A DNA stretch of 64,000 bases from positions 5,642,001-5,706,000 of the forward strand of contig NZ_JBPWQE010000001.1 in NCBI RefSeq assembly GCF_051811025.1, in the 5' to 3' direction. The DNA is from Tardiphaga sp051811025. Its GTDB lineage: Bacteria; Pseudomonadota; Alphaproteobacteria; Rhizobiales; Xanthobacteraceae. The notes beneath the pieces are model-generated. The model was not told where the DNA came from and ran no database searches. It saw nothing but the letters and a program-made list of their open reading frames with translations. Made by a program: the position numbers and the translations under genes. Shown in pieces: positions 45,743-55,003 of the stretch; positions within the stretch are counted from its first letter, which is position 1, and the number at the start of each line of letters is the position of its first letter.

Positions 45743-46444
45743 TTACGACGGCGTTCCCAGAAATTCGTTCCAGATTGCCTTCTCGCCCATCGTTGCGACA
45801 AAGGCGCGGTGCTCGGCGCGATCGGCTTCGGTCACGCGTGGCGCAAGTGCGATCTCGCGCTGGCGGCGCGGTGCGTCATTGATGCTGCCGGTGCGCTGCG
45901 CAGGCGCTTCGTCCGCCAGGATCAGTTGCGACTGCCGGGCGCCGATGAGGTCGATATAGACTTCCGCCAGCAATTCGGAGTCGAGCAGCGCGCCGTGCTT
46001 GGTACGCCGGGAATTGTCGATCGCATAGCGGGCGCAGAGATCGTCGAGCTTGTTCGACACGCCGGGATGCTTGCGCCGCGCCAGCAGCAGCGTGTCAACG
46101 AGACGCTCGCGCGGCACCGGCGGGCGCTTGATGCGGTCGAGCTCGGCATTGATGAAGCCGAGGTCGAACATGCCGTTATGAATCACCAGCGGCGAATCAC
46201 CGATGAAGGTCATGAAGTCGTCGACCACTTCGTGAAACAGCGGCTTGGTCGAGAGGAACTCGGCCGACAGCCCGTGCACGTTGAACGCTTCCTGAGGCAT
46301 GTCGCGCTCGGGATTGACGTAGACATGGAAAGTCTGGCCGGTCGGCATCCGGTTGAAGATTTCGAGGCAACCGATTTCCACCAGCCGATCGCCCCGGAGG
46401 GGATCGAGGCCCGTGGTTTCGGTATCCATGACGATTTCACGCAT
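45743..46444 (-). CDS. dnaQ: DNA polymerase III epsilon subunit (3'-5' proofreading exonuclease)
   Basis: Proofreading subunit of the replicative polymerase. The 233-residue protein has Exo I VMDTETTGLDP (Asp and Glu metal ligands), Exo II NGMFDLGFINAEL, and Exo III HGALLDSELLAEVYI with the catalytic His and Asp. The C-terminal part includes a putative polymerase-binding tail. It belongs to the minus-strand run DUF299-maf-coaE-dnaQ on the left flank of the predicted origin. Confidence 0.96.
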   Translation of the reverse strand: MREIVMDTETTGLDPLRGDRLVEIGCLEIFNRMPTGQTFHVYVNPERDMPQEAFNVHGLSAEFLSTKPLFHEVVDDFMTFIGDSPLVIHNGMFDLGFINAELDRIKRPPVPRERLVDTLLLARRKHPGVSNKLDDLCARYAIDNSRRTKHGALLDSELLAEVYIDLIGARQSQLILADEAPAQRTGSINDAPRRQREIALAPRVTEADRAEHRAFVATMGEKAIWNEFLGTPS

Positions 46445-46476
46445 CGAACTAAGCCGGTTGTCGAATCAGGGGACGG

Positions 46477-47076
46477 TCAGGGCCGCCGTTGTGGCATCTT
46501 AACAGCCTCGGCGAGAATTTCACGGATCCGCTCCCGCACGGGGTCCAATCCGTTCGATGTATCCACCACGAAGTCGGCGCGCTTGCGCTTTTCGGCGTCA
46601 GGCAGCTGCCGCGCCAGGATGGCGTCAAGCTTCTCGGCCGTCATACCCTCGCGCGCCAGGATGCGCTCGCGCTGCTGCTCAGGATTGGTGGACACGACGA
46701 CCACCGCATCGACCCGCTTTTCACCGCCGGTCTCATAGAGCAGGGGTACATCAACCACCGCCACCGGCACGCCGGATTTCTCGGCATCGTCCAGGAATTT
46801 CCTGTGATAGGCTGATAGCAGCGGATGCACGATCTGCTCGAGCTTCTTCATCGCGGCGGCATCATGCACGACCTGTGCAGAGAGCTTCGCGCGATCGACC
46901 TTGCCGTTATCTGTGGTGCCGGGGAAGGCGGCTTCAATCAGCGGCGCAGCTTCGCCCTCATAGACCATGTGCACAGTGGCGTCGGCGTCATAGACCGGCA
47001 CGCCGGCTTCCATGAACAATTTCGCGGTGGTCGATTTGCCCATTCCGATCGAACCGGTCAGCCCCAATACGCGCAT
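46477..47076 (-). CDS. coaE: dephospho-CoA kinase
   Basis: Last step of coenzyme A synthesis. The roughly 199-residue P-loop kinase begins MRVLGLTGSIGMGKSTTAKLF and has VYDADATVH, VVDVPLLYETGGEKRVDAVVVV and a C-terminal DFVVDTSN segment. GAGGACTTG directly precedes the ATG at 47076. It lies 16 bases downstream of maf and 32 upstream of dnaQ; the aroE gene that often sits in this cluster is absent. Confidence 0.96.
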   Translation of the reverse strand: MRVLGLTGSIGMGKSTTAKLFMEAGVPVYDADATVHMVYEGEAAPLIEAAFPGTTDNGKVDRAKLSAQVVHDAAAMKKLEQIVHPLLSAYHRKFLDDAEKSGVPVAVVDVPLLYETGGEKRVDAVVVVSTNPEQQRERILAREGMTAEKLDAILARQLPDAEKRKRADFVVDTSNGLDPVRERIREILAEAVKMPQRRP

Positions 47077-47092
47077 CAAGTCCTCATCAAAA

Positions 47093-47701
47093 TCAGATCG
47101 CGATCATCTCTTCGCCGCGCAGGAAACTCAGCAGCGGCAGCAGCGGCAGACCGAGAATGGTGAAGTGATCGCCTTCGATCAGCTCGAACAGATGCACACC
47201 CAGACCTTCGAGCTGATAGGCGCCAACACTCGTCGACACCTTGTCGCCCGCAGCATCCAGATAGGCATTAATCGCGGCATCATCCAGCTTACGCATGGTC
47301 ATGTGCGCGACAGAGACATTGGAGAACAACGTCGCGCCATCGCAAACGACGGCGAGCGCTGAGTGCAATTCGTGGGTCCGGCCGGCGAGAGCTGCAAGTT
47401 GTTCGGCCGCCTGTTCGCGTCCGGCGGGTTTGCTGAACATCCGATCGCCCAGTGCCAGGGTTTGATCGGCGCCAAGAACATAGCGACCAGGATGACGCAG
47501 CGAGATAAAGGCTGCCTTCCGCTCGGCGAGCAAAGCTGCGATCTCGCCCGGCGCCTTCAACCCGGATTTCTGCTGGATGCCGCGCTCATCGATATCCGCT
47601 GGCATCGCATCGAAGGTGATGCCGGCATTCGCCAGCAACTCGCGACGGGCCAAACTCTGCGACGCCAAGATCAGCGGTTGCACGCCGCGCCAAATGGTCA
47701 T
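47093..47701 (-). CDS. maf: Maf-family nucleoside triphosphate pyrophosphatase
   Basis: A 202-residue Maf-fold enzyme that hydrolyses non-canonical or unwanted nucleoside triphosphates. It has LILASQSLARRELLANAGI, the substrate-binding VLGADQTLAL and the GRTHELHSALAV segment. Which triphosphate it prefers cannot be told. It starts inside the stop codon of the upstream DUF299 gene (ATGA). Confidence 0.93.
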   Translation of the reverse strand: MTIWRGVQPLILASQSLARRELLANAGITFDAMPADIDERGIQQKSGLKAPGEIAALLAERKAAFISLRHPGRYVLGADQTLALGDRMFSKPAGREQAAEQLAALAGRTHELHSALAVVCDGATLFSNVSVAHMTMRKLDDAAINAYLDAAGDKVSTSVGAYQLEGLGVHLFELIEGDHFTILGLPLLPLLSFLRGEEMIAI

Positions 47702-48540
47702 TCGGACATCCTCTGACGCTGGCGATCGGCCAGCAGTTTCATGATGGCTGCCGCGGTTTCCTCGATGGAGCGACGTGTCACTTCCAACAAAGCCCAGCCG
47801 TATTTGGCACTAAGCTTGCGCGCATAGGTCACTTCATCCGTGACCGACTGGCGATCGATATAATCGTCATTAGCCGTATCGCTGCCAATGCTCAGAAGCC
47901 GGTTCTGGCGAATCTGAATCAAGCGCTCCGGCGTTGCGTGCAGGCTGACCACCAGCGGATTTTTCAACGTCTCAAGCTGGTGGGGAATGGGGATGCCGGG
48001 GACCAGCGGCACATTGGCCGTGCGCACACCACGATTGGCAAGATAAATTGATGTCGGTGTCTTCGACGTGCGCGAAACGCCGACCAGAACCACGTCCGCT
48101 TCTTCGAGGCCTTCCACATGCTGGCCGTCGTCATGCATCATCGAATAATTCAGCGCATCGATACGCTTGAAATATTCGGCATTGAGCGTGTGCTGCGCGC
48201 CGACGCGGCCGGTGGTCGACGCACCAAGATAGGCCTGAAAGAGCTGCATCACCGGCCCGATGATCGACAGGCTCGGGCTGTTGATCTCCTGGCATTTGGC
48301 TTCCAGTCGGCCGACCAGATCTTTTTCCAGTAGCGTAAAGAGAACAATGCCCGGCGCTTCCTCGATCTCGGAAAGCACCCGATCAAGCTGCTTCTGACTC
48401 CGCACAAGCGGGTAGACATGCTCGACCGGCGTGACATTCGCATATTGCGCAGCGACGGCGCGGGCCACGGTGATCAATGTCTCACCGGTCGAATCGGAGA
48501 CCAGATGAAGATGAAAATAGCTGCCGGTGGTGGGCACCAT
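47698..48540 (-). CDS. bifunctional kinase/pyrophosphorylase regulating PEP synthase or PPDK (DUF299)
   Basis: A 280-residue DUF299 protein. Family members switch phosphoenolpyruvate synthase or pyruvate phosphate dikinase off by ADP-dependent phosphorylation and on by phosphorolysis. Evidence: HLVSDSTGETLITVARAV, DYSMMHDDGQ-type region (ALNYSMMHDDGQHVEGL) and the P-loop-like VGVSRTSKTPTSIYLA. Its target enzyme is not in the window. It is the first gene left of the predicted replication origin, as in Caulobacter. Confidence 0.9.
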   Translation of the reverse strand: MVPTTGSYFHLHLVSDSTGETLITVARAVAAQYANVTPVEHVYPLVRSQKQLDRVLSEIEEAPGIVLFTLLEKDLVGRLEAKCQEINSPSLSIIGPVMQLFQAYLGASTTGRVGAQHTLNAEYFKRIDALNYSMMHDDGQHVEGLEEADVVLVGVSRTSKTPTSIYLANRGVRTANVPLVPGIPIPHQLETLKNPLVVSLHATPERLIQIRQNRLLSIGSDTANDDYIDRQSVTDEVTYARKLSAKYGWALLEVTRRSIEETAAAIMKLLADRQRQRMSE

Positions 48541-48784
48541 GATCGTGTATGTCCTGTGAATCTCTGTGGAGCTTTTCCGGAATATCGACCACCGCCTCGG
48601 CGGACCCGGGATAACTCGGTTTTTTCTTCACAGGCCTCATGAAGAGGAAAAACTCTGAGGCTGCCTGGAATGATAATGGGGTTATCCAGGTTTGTCTTGG
48701 GATAATCCAGTGCACGGCGACGGTAAGCCTTTGCGCTGCATATCGAACTTGCATGCGAGCGGCTGTCGGAAAATCACACGGCGA

Positions 48785-48793
48785 TGTGCATAA
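48785..48793 (-). promoter_or_regulatory. DnaA box
   Basis: TTATGCACA on the minus strand matches the general DnaA-box consensus TTATNCACA completely. It is the best DnaA box in the predicted origin, about 50 bases from the AT-rich stretch. Confidence 0.68.
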
Positions 48794-48840
48794 GCGCGGG
48801 ACAGTTCTGGGATTGTTTTGGGCGGCTGAAATCCACTGTC

Positions 48841-48880
48841 ACTTAGACTCAAACCTAAGATTCTATAAATATTATTTAAG
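48841..48880. other. AT-rich candidate DNA-unwinding element
   Basis: Only 9 of these 40 bases are G or C by hand count, against a clearly GC-rich surround. It lies beside the DnaA boxes, where the strands of an origin would first open. It could instead be the promoter region of hemJ. Confidence 0.5.
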
Positions 48881-49009
48881 AGAAGGATGGCTTGCGGATA
48901 GTGCGGTGATCCGCTCTGTATCGGCGTGTCCTGCAACGCGGCTTTCCGGTGAAGTGTTCCGGTCTCGGCACGTGCGATGTGACGCAGTGATGCTGGAAAG
49001 AACTTTCGA

Positions 49010-49432
49010 ATGTATGAATGGGCCAAGGCGCTGCATGTGATCGCCGTCATCTCGTGGATGGCAGGCATGCTCTATCTGCCGCGACTGTTCGTCTATCACT
49101 GCGATGCGGAGATCGGCTCGAAGCAATCCGAAACCTTCAAACTGATGGAGCGTCGTCTGCTCAAGGCGATCATCAATCCGGCGATGATCGCCACCTGGAT
49201 CGTCGGCCTGTATCTCGCCTGGGCCGGTCACTGGTTAAGCTCGGGCTGGTTTCACGCCAAACTGACGCTGGTGCTGCTGATGTCTGGCGTTCATGGTTTC
49301 CTGAGTGCCCGGGTGCGTGATTTTGCTCAGGACAAAAATACGCGGACTTCGAAATTCTATCGAATTATCAACGAGGTACCGACCGTTTTGATGATCCTGA
49401 TCGTGATTTTGGTGATTGTGAAGCCGTTCTAG
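49010..49432 (+). CDS. hemJ: protoporphyrinogen IX oxidase HemJ
   Basis: Oxidises protoporphyrinogen IX to protoporphyrin IX in heme synthesis. The 140-residue membrane protein has four helices (about residues 5-25, 52-72, 80-100, 120-138) and the conserved His9 (WAKALHVIAVISWMAGMLYLPRLFVYH). It is the first gene right of the predicted origin, where hemE usually stands in related bacteria. GGAAAG lies upstream of the ATG. Confidence 0.93.
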   Translation: MYEWAKALHVIAVISWMAGMLYLPRLFVYHCDAEIGSKQSETFKLMERRLLKAIINPAMIATWIVGLYLAWAGHWLSSGWFHAKLTLVLLMSGVHGFLSARVRDFAQDKNTRTSKFYRIINEVPTVLMILIVILVIVKPF

Positions 49433-49467
49433 GCTAAATTTGTCATCACAACCGCCGTCTCGGCTCC

Positions 49468-49496
49468 TTGCGCGACACCCTGCGATTTTCTATATT
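49468..49496 (+). promoter_or_regulatory. sigma-70-type promoter of rho
   Basis: TTGCGC (49468-49473), exactly 17 bases, then TATATT (49491-49496). Both hexamers are near the housekeeping consensus. The predicted start near 49503 gives rho a leader of about 200 bases. Confidence 0.6.
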
Positions 49497-49502
49497 CGCG
49501 TC

Positions 49503-49706
49503 ATCCCACCCCACGCAGGCGGATGTGGTTTGTACCGGTTTCGCTTTTTAAACCGGCCACCGCATCAGGTTTGAAGCTCCTTCAGCACCTTCCTCGCTCA
49601 AGACTTCCTGGCCAGAGACCTGCGGACTTTCCTGATCTTTTCCAGCGTCCGCATCCGTCTTGGCTACCTCGCGCTCCCTCCCCGACTTTCCACAGGATCC
49701 CTCCCA
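49503..49706 (+). promoter_or_regulatory. long C-rich rho leader (candidate autoregulatory rut region)
   Basis: The leader has a 7-bp hairpin, CCGGTTT (49535-49541) and AAACCGG (49550-49556), and then a pyrimidine-rich, G-poor stretch. By hand count 49581-49706 has about 53 C against 22 G, with many YC dinucleotides. Rho loads on such RNA, and rho is known to attenuate its own transcription in enteric bacteria. Autoregulation here is inferred. Confidence 0.5.
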
Positions 49707-50972
<1,266 letters not shown>

Positions 50973-51010
50973 GCTTAGGGGCTGTTCGAGCGAACAGTTT
51001 CAGGAATGCA

Positions 51011-51044
51011 AAAGCGCCGTTGCGACAGCAGCGGCGCTTTTTTG
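51011..51044 (+). terminator. intrinsic terminator of rho
   Basis: An 11-bp stem with one G-T pair (AGCGCCGTTGC / GCAGCGGCGCT, loop GACA) is followed by a run of six T. It starts about 40 bases after the rho stop codon. This is the best-formed intrinsic terminator in the window. Confidence 0.85.
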
Positions 51045-51186
51045 TTATGAGTCCACAAACCGTCATTGCAGGATGTACGTCGGTAGGCGCAGCGATCAGA
51101 GTGCGAATCCGGAATGTCCCGCTTGGCTTAAAAGATGCGACGCAAGAATCTGATTGCGCCACCTGCAGCCCATCGGCAAATAGGCG

Positions 51187-52521
51187 ATGCATCCACGCGA
51201 CCAGACGATCTACGCTTTGTCCTCCGGACGCCCGCCGACGGCGATTGCGATTGTCCGCGTGTCAGGTCCTCAGGCAGGCGAGGCGCTGGCGCGTCTGGCA
51301 AGGAAGCTGCCGGCGCCGCGGATGGCCACCCATGTTTTCCTCTCGGATGACCGGCTCGGGCCGATCGACGATGCGGTGGTGCTGTGGTTTCCGGGACCGG
51401 CCAGTGCGACCGGCGAGGACATTGCCGAATTTCACATTCATGGCGGGCGCGCAGTGCTGGCTTCCTTGTTTGAAGCGCTGGGCGCTATCGACGGCTTGCG
51501 GCCGGCGGAGCCCGGCGAATTTACGCGCCGTGCGTTCGAGAACGGCAAGCTCGACCTGACCGAGGCGGAAGGCCTTGATGATCTGATCCATGCCGATACC
51601 GACCGGCAGCGGCGTCAGGCGCTGCGGCAGCTCAAGGGACTGCTCGGCGACAAGGCGCGCAACTGGCGACAGCAGATCATCGAGGCGCTGGCCCTGGTCG
51701 AAGTCGGTATCGATTTTTCCGACGAAGGCGACGTATCCGCCGAATTACTGGCGCCGGCTTTGGCGAAAGCATCGGCGCTGCATCGGGAGATCGAGGACGT
51801 GCTGGCGGCGCAGGGTCGAAGCGAGCGGTTGCGTGACGGTCTGGTGGTGACCATCGCTGGCCAGCCCAATGTCGGGAAATCAACGCTGATGAATCAGCTC
51901 GCCCGCCGCGATGTGGCAATTGTTTCACCGTATGCCGGCACCACCCGGGACGTCATCGAGGTGCAACTCGATCTCGACGGTTATCCGGTGACGATCATCG
52001 ATACCGCCGGCATTCGCGAGACGGCCGATCCGGTGGAGGGGGAGGGCGTGCGCCGGGCGCGGGCTCGGGCGGCTGAAGCGGATCTGGTGCTGTGGCTGGT
52101 CGACTCCGGCGCGGAGGCATCCAATCCGGGGCAATGGTTGGCGGAATCTAAAACGCCGGTCTGGGTGGTCCGGAACAAGGTCGATCTGATCCAGGGTGCG
52201 TCGGCCGGGCCAGACTTGTTGATCGCCATCTCTGCAGAGCGCGGCGATGGCCTCGCACAACTGTTGGCCCTGCTGGTCGATTTCGCCGGTCGGTACTTCG
52301 GGAGCGGTGAGGCCGGGCTGATTACCCGGGAGCGGCAACGTCTTTTGCTGCGCAGCACGTCGGATTTGCTGCAGCATGCTGCAGCATCGGCTGAGCAAGG
52401 CGAAGAATTCGTAGCCGAGGATATGCGTGCTGCAGCGCAGCAATTGGGACGGTTGCTTGGGCGTGTCGATGTGGAAGACATCCTCGATAGCATCTTCCGG
52501 GATTTTTGTATAGGTAAGTAA
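51187..52521 (+). CDS. mnmE: tRNA modification GTPase MnmE
   Basis: With MnmG it adds the carboxymethylaminomethyl group to the wobble uridine of certain tRNAs. The 444-residue protein has the folate-binding N-domain (YALSSGRPPTAIAIVRVSG), the G domain with GQPNVGKSTLMN, DTAGIRET and NKVD, and the C-terminal CIGK with its essential cysteine. The stop codon lies inside a perfect AT-rich palindrome. It is followed by mnmG after 307 bases that hold a repeat and two parS sites. Confidence 0.97.
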   Translation: MHPRDQTIYALSSGRPPTAIAIVRVSGPQAGEALARLARKLPAPRMATHVFLSDDRLGPIDDAVVLWFPGPASATGEDIAEFHIHGGRAVLASLFEALGAIDGLRPAEPGEFTRRAFENGKLDLTEAEGLDDLIHADTDRQRRQALRQLKGLLGDKARNWRQQIIEALALVEVGIDFSDEGDVSAELLAPALAKASALHREIEDVLAAQGRSERLRDGLVVTIAGQPNVGKSTLMNQLARRDVAIVSPYAGTTRDVIEVQLDLDGYPVTIIDTAGIRETADPVEGEGVRRARARAAEADLVLWLVDSGAEASNPGQWLAESKTPVWVVRNKVDLIQGASAGPDLLIAISAERGDGLAQLLALLVDFAGRYFGSGEAGLITRERQRLLLRSTSDLLQHAAASAEQGEEFVAEDMRAAAQQLGRLLGRVDVEDILDSIFRDFCIGK

Positions 52522-52602
52522 TATTACTTTGTTCATTTTTAATGAAATGAATATTGAATCAACTCGGGTGTGGAGCTCTCGGTAAAAGCATAGAGATTTC
52601 AG

Positions 52603-52699
52603 CCATCATTGCGAGCGGAGCGAAGCAATCCAGAAGGCCGGGTAGCTGACTTGCAAAAGACAGGACTGCTTCGTTGCAATACGCCCCTCGCAATGATGG
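52603..52699. repeat. 97-bp palindromic intergenic repeat
   Basis: Arms CCATCATTGCGAG and CTCGCAATGATGG are perfectly complementary over 13 bases, and the inner GCGAAGCAATCC and GACTGCTTCGTTGC also pair in part. Elements of the form CATTGCGAGCGNAGCGAAGCAATCC..CTCGCAATGA are widespread in Bradyrhizobium and other proteobacterial genomes. It lies between mnmE and the first parS site. Confidence 0.75.
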
Positions 52700-52712
52700 C
52701 CGAAGAAGAATG

Positions 52713-52728
52713 TGTTTCACGTGAAACA
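52713..52728. promoter_or_regulatory. parS site 1
   Basis: TGTTTCACGTGAAACA, a perfect 16-bp palindrome identical to the bacterial parS consensus bound by ParB. It lies between mnmE and mnmG, 3.7 kb from the predicted origin. Confidence 0.95.
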
Positions 52729-52758
52729 GTCCGGCCTCCATTCTTCCAAAGACACTGT

Positions 52759-52774
52759 TGTTTCACGTGAAACG
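52759..52774. promoter_or_regulatory. parS site 2
   Basis: TGTTTCACGTGAAACG, 15 of 16 positions of the parS consensus. It starts 46 bases after the start of site 1, so two ParB dimers can load side by side. Confidence 0.93.
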
Positions 52775-52828
52775 CTGCCTGTGGATTTCTCTTCAATCCC
52801 GGCGGCGCCCGCGCTAGAAGCTGCAGCC

Positions 52829-54700
52829 ATGCAGGACAAGTTTGACGTCATCGTAATCGGGGGAGGCCATGCCGGCTGCGAGGCCGCGGCTGGTGCTGCG
52901 CGCATGGGCGCGCGGACGGCATTGGTCACGCATCAGTTTGCGACCGTTGGCGCGATGTCCTGCAACCCAGCCATCGGCGGTCTCGGTAAGGGCCATCTCG
53001 TTCGCGAGGTGGATGCGCTGGACGGGTTGATGGGACGCGTCGCCGATGCCGGCGGCATCCAGTTCCGCATGCTCAACCGCAAGAAGGGTCCAGCCGTTCG
53101 TGGCCCGCGTACCCAGGCGGACCGCAAGCTTTACGCTGCAGCGATGCAGGCGGCGATCGTGGCGACCGAGAATCTGAGTGTGGTTGAAGGCGAGGCCGAC
53201 GACCTGCTGATGTCAAATGGCCGGGTCACCGGCATCCGTCTGGCCGATGGCCGCGAACTCTCCGCCGGATCGGTGGTCATCACCACCGGGACCTTTCTGC
53301 GCGGCCTGATCCATCTCGGCGAGAAGAACTGGCCCGCTGGCCGGATCGATGAAGCTCCCGCACTCGGCCTGTCCAAGGCGTTCGAACGCGTCGGCTTTAC
53401 CCTCGGACGGCTCAAGACCGGCACGCCACCGCGGCTCGATGGGACCACCATAGACTGGGCCGCCGTTGAGATGCAGTCCGCCGACGATCCGCCGGAGCCG
53501 TTTTCGGTGATGACCGATCGGATCACCAATCCGCAGATTCAGTGCGGCATCACGCGCACCACACCGGCGACCCATGAGGTGATCCGGGCCAATGTGCATC
53601 GCTCGCCGATGTATTCCGGCCAGATCAAGAGCTCGGGGCCGCGCTATTGCCCGTCCATCGAGGACAAGATCGTCCGTTTCGGCGATCGCGATGGCCACCA
53701 GATCTTCCTGGAGCCGGAAGGCCTCGATGACTCCACGGTCTATCCCAACGGCATCTCTACCTCACTGCCCGAGGACGTTCAGGCTGCGATCCTGGCCTCG
53801 ATCCCCGGTCTCGAGCGGGTCCGAATGGTCCGCCCGGGCTATGCGATCGAATATGACCATGTCGATCCCCGCGAACTCGATCCGACCCTGCAGACCAAGC
53901 GCGTCCCCGGCCTGTTTCTGGCCGGGCAGATCAATGGCACCACCGGATACGAAGAAGCCGCCGCCCAGGGTCTCGTCGCCGGTCTGAATGCGGCCCTGGC
54001 CGCGAGTGGGAGCCAGCTGACCGTATTCGATCGTGCCGATGGCTATCTCGGCGTGATGATCGACGACCTGGTCACCCGTGGGATTACCGAGCCCTATCGG
54101 ATGTTCACTTCACGGGCGGAATACCGTCTCACGCTGCGTGCCGACAACGCCGATCAGCGCCTGACCGACAAGGGTATCAGTCTGGGATGTGTCGGCAGCG
54201 CTCGTTCGGCCCGCCATGGCGCCAAGATGGAAGCCCTCGGCGCTGGTAAAGCCCTGACCCAGGCGCTCTCGATCACTCCTAATGGGGCCGCTAAGCACGG
54301 TCTGGCGCTCAATCATGACGGTCAGCGTCGCTCCGCCTTCGATCTCCTGTCCTACCCGGAGACCGAATGGGCCACTGTGACCCGGATCTGGCCAGAATTG
54401 TCGGCCATTGACCCAGCGATCGGCACCCATATCGAGATCGATGCCAAATATGATGTCTATCTGAAGCGTCAGACCGCGGATGTGGAGGCTTTCCGCCGTG
54501 ATGAGGGTCTCTCGCTCGTGGATGTCGACTATGATGTGGTCCCCGGACTGTCCAATGAGGCCCGGGCGAAGCTTAAAGCCGCGCTTCCGCACACAGTGGG
54601 GCAGGCGGGACGTCTGGATGGTATGACCCCGGCCGCGCTGGCCATTCTCGCCGCCTATCTCCGCCGCGAAGCGCGCAAGCCGAAGGCTGGTTTGGCCTAG
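52829..54700 (+). CDS. mnmG: tRNA uridine-5-carboxymethylaminomethyl modification enzyme MnmG
   Basis: FAD-dependent partner of MnmE (GidA). The 623-residue protein starts MQDKFDVIVIGGGHAGCEAAAGAARMG (dinucleotide-binding fold) and has the catalytic-cysteine segment SCNPAIGGLGKGHLVREVDALDG, GTFLRGLIHLG, and YRLTLRADNADQRLT. The ATG at 52829 gives the family start; the longer frame merely translates the two parS sites. It is followed by a third parS and by two minus-strand genes that separate it from rsmG. Confidence 0.97.
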   Translation: MQDKFDVIVIGGGHAGCEAAAGAARMGARTALVTHQFATVGAMSCNPAIGGLGKGHLVREVDALDGLMGRVADAGGIQFRMLNRKKGPAVRGPRTQADRKLYAAAMQAAIVATENLSVVEGEADDLLMSNGRVTGIRLADGRELSAGSVVITTGTFLRGLIHLGEKNWPAGRIDEAPALGLSKAFERVGFTLGRLKTGTPPRLDGTTIDWAAVEMQSADDPPEPFSVMTDRITNPQIQCGITRTTPATHEVIRANVHRSPMYSGQIKSSGPRYCPSIEDKIVRFGDRDGHQIFLEPEGLDDSTVYPNGISTSLPEDVQAAILASIPGLERVRMVRPGYAIEYDHVDPRELDPTLQTKRVPGLFLAGQINGTTGYEEAAAQGLVAGLNAALAASGSQLTVFDRADGYLGVMIDDLVTRGITEPYRMFTSRAEYRLTLRADNADQRLTDKGISLGCVGSARSARHGAKMEALGAGKALTQALSITPNGAAKHGLALNHDGQRRSAFDLLSYPETEWATVTRIWPELSAIDPAIGTHIEIDAKYDVYLKRQTADVEAFRRDEGLSLVDVDYDVVPGLSNEARAKLKAALPHTVGQAGRLDGMTPAALAILAAYLRREARKPKAGLA

Positions 54701-54705
54701 TTGTT

Positions 54706-54721
54706 TGTTTCACGTGAAACA
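54706..54721. promoter_or_regulatory. parS site 3
   Basis: TGTTTCACGTGAAACA, perfect parS palindrome, five bases after the mnmG stop codon. Confidence 0.95.
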
Positions 54722-54732
54722 GGAAGCCGAAA

Positions 54733-54918
54733 TCAGCGTGGCTCTGTTGAAGATGGCTTCGTTGGGCGGGGCCAGAAGGCGATAGCAGCGACGGCCACTG
54801 TAAAGAGAACCACCGCGACGATCGTCTGGACCACGTCGAAATTGAGTGCATCACGCGAGACGAATAGCGCAGTGATGGGTGCTGCCAGCATCAGGAAAAG
54901 CCGTACGATCACACTCAT
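54733..54918 (-). CDS. small two-helix membrane protein of unknown function
   Basis: About 61 residues with two hydrophobic helices (RLFLMLAAPITALFV and VVQTIVAVVLFTVAVAAIAFW) and a short polar tail. A strong GGAGG site lies upstream of two in-frame ATG codons (54924 and 54918). The second has the better spacing. No family recognised. It lies on the opposite strand to mnmG and rsmG and downstream of the DUF4269 gene. Confidence 0.55.
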   Translation of the reverse strand: MSVIVRLFLMLAAPITALFVSRDALNFDVVQTIVAVVLFTVAVAAIAFWPRPTKPSSTEPR

Positions 54919-55003
54919 GGTCATCTGCCTCCAACGATGATTCATTGGAGGCCGGACTCGTCCCGCTCGCATTGATCCTGGTCAACTCACTGTCCTGCAT
55001 CCT

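Larger units (their letters stand above)
48541..49009. other. probable chromosomal replication origin (oriC)
   Basis: A 469-base gene-free gap between the divergent DUF299 gene and hemJ. The flanks (DUF299-maf-coaE-dnaQ-secB to the left; hemJ-rho-mnmE-mnmG-rsmG-parA-parB to the right) match the neighbourhood of the Caulobacter origin, although hemE is missing here. DnaA-box-like sites: TTATGCACA (48785-48793, minus), TTATCCAGG (48682-48690, plus), TTATCCCAA (48697-48705, minus), TTATCCCGG (48606-48614, minus) and TTCTTCACA (48623-48631, plus). An AT-rich stretch follows at 48841-48880. parS sites lie 4-7 kb away. No paired CtrA motif (TTAA-N7-TTAA) is seen. Confidence 0.72.

Noticed and set aside
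45713..46738. Open frame starting MAGLVPAI after secB
   Set aside because: The start is a translated palindromic repeat common in these genomes, and the rest is antisense to dnaQ.
52712..52828. N-terminal extension of MnmG starting at GTG 52712
   Set aside because: The extra 39 residues are translations of the two parS sites and spacer; the ATG at 52829 gives the conserved MnmG start and usual length.
52522..52828. mnmE-mnmG gap as the replication origin
   Set aside because: It is AT-rich at one end and has parS sites, but I find no DnaA box, and the DUF299-hemJ gap fits alphaproteobacterial synteny better.
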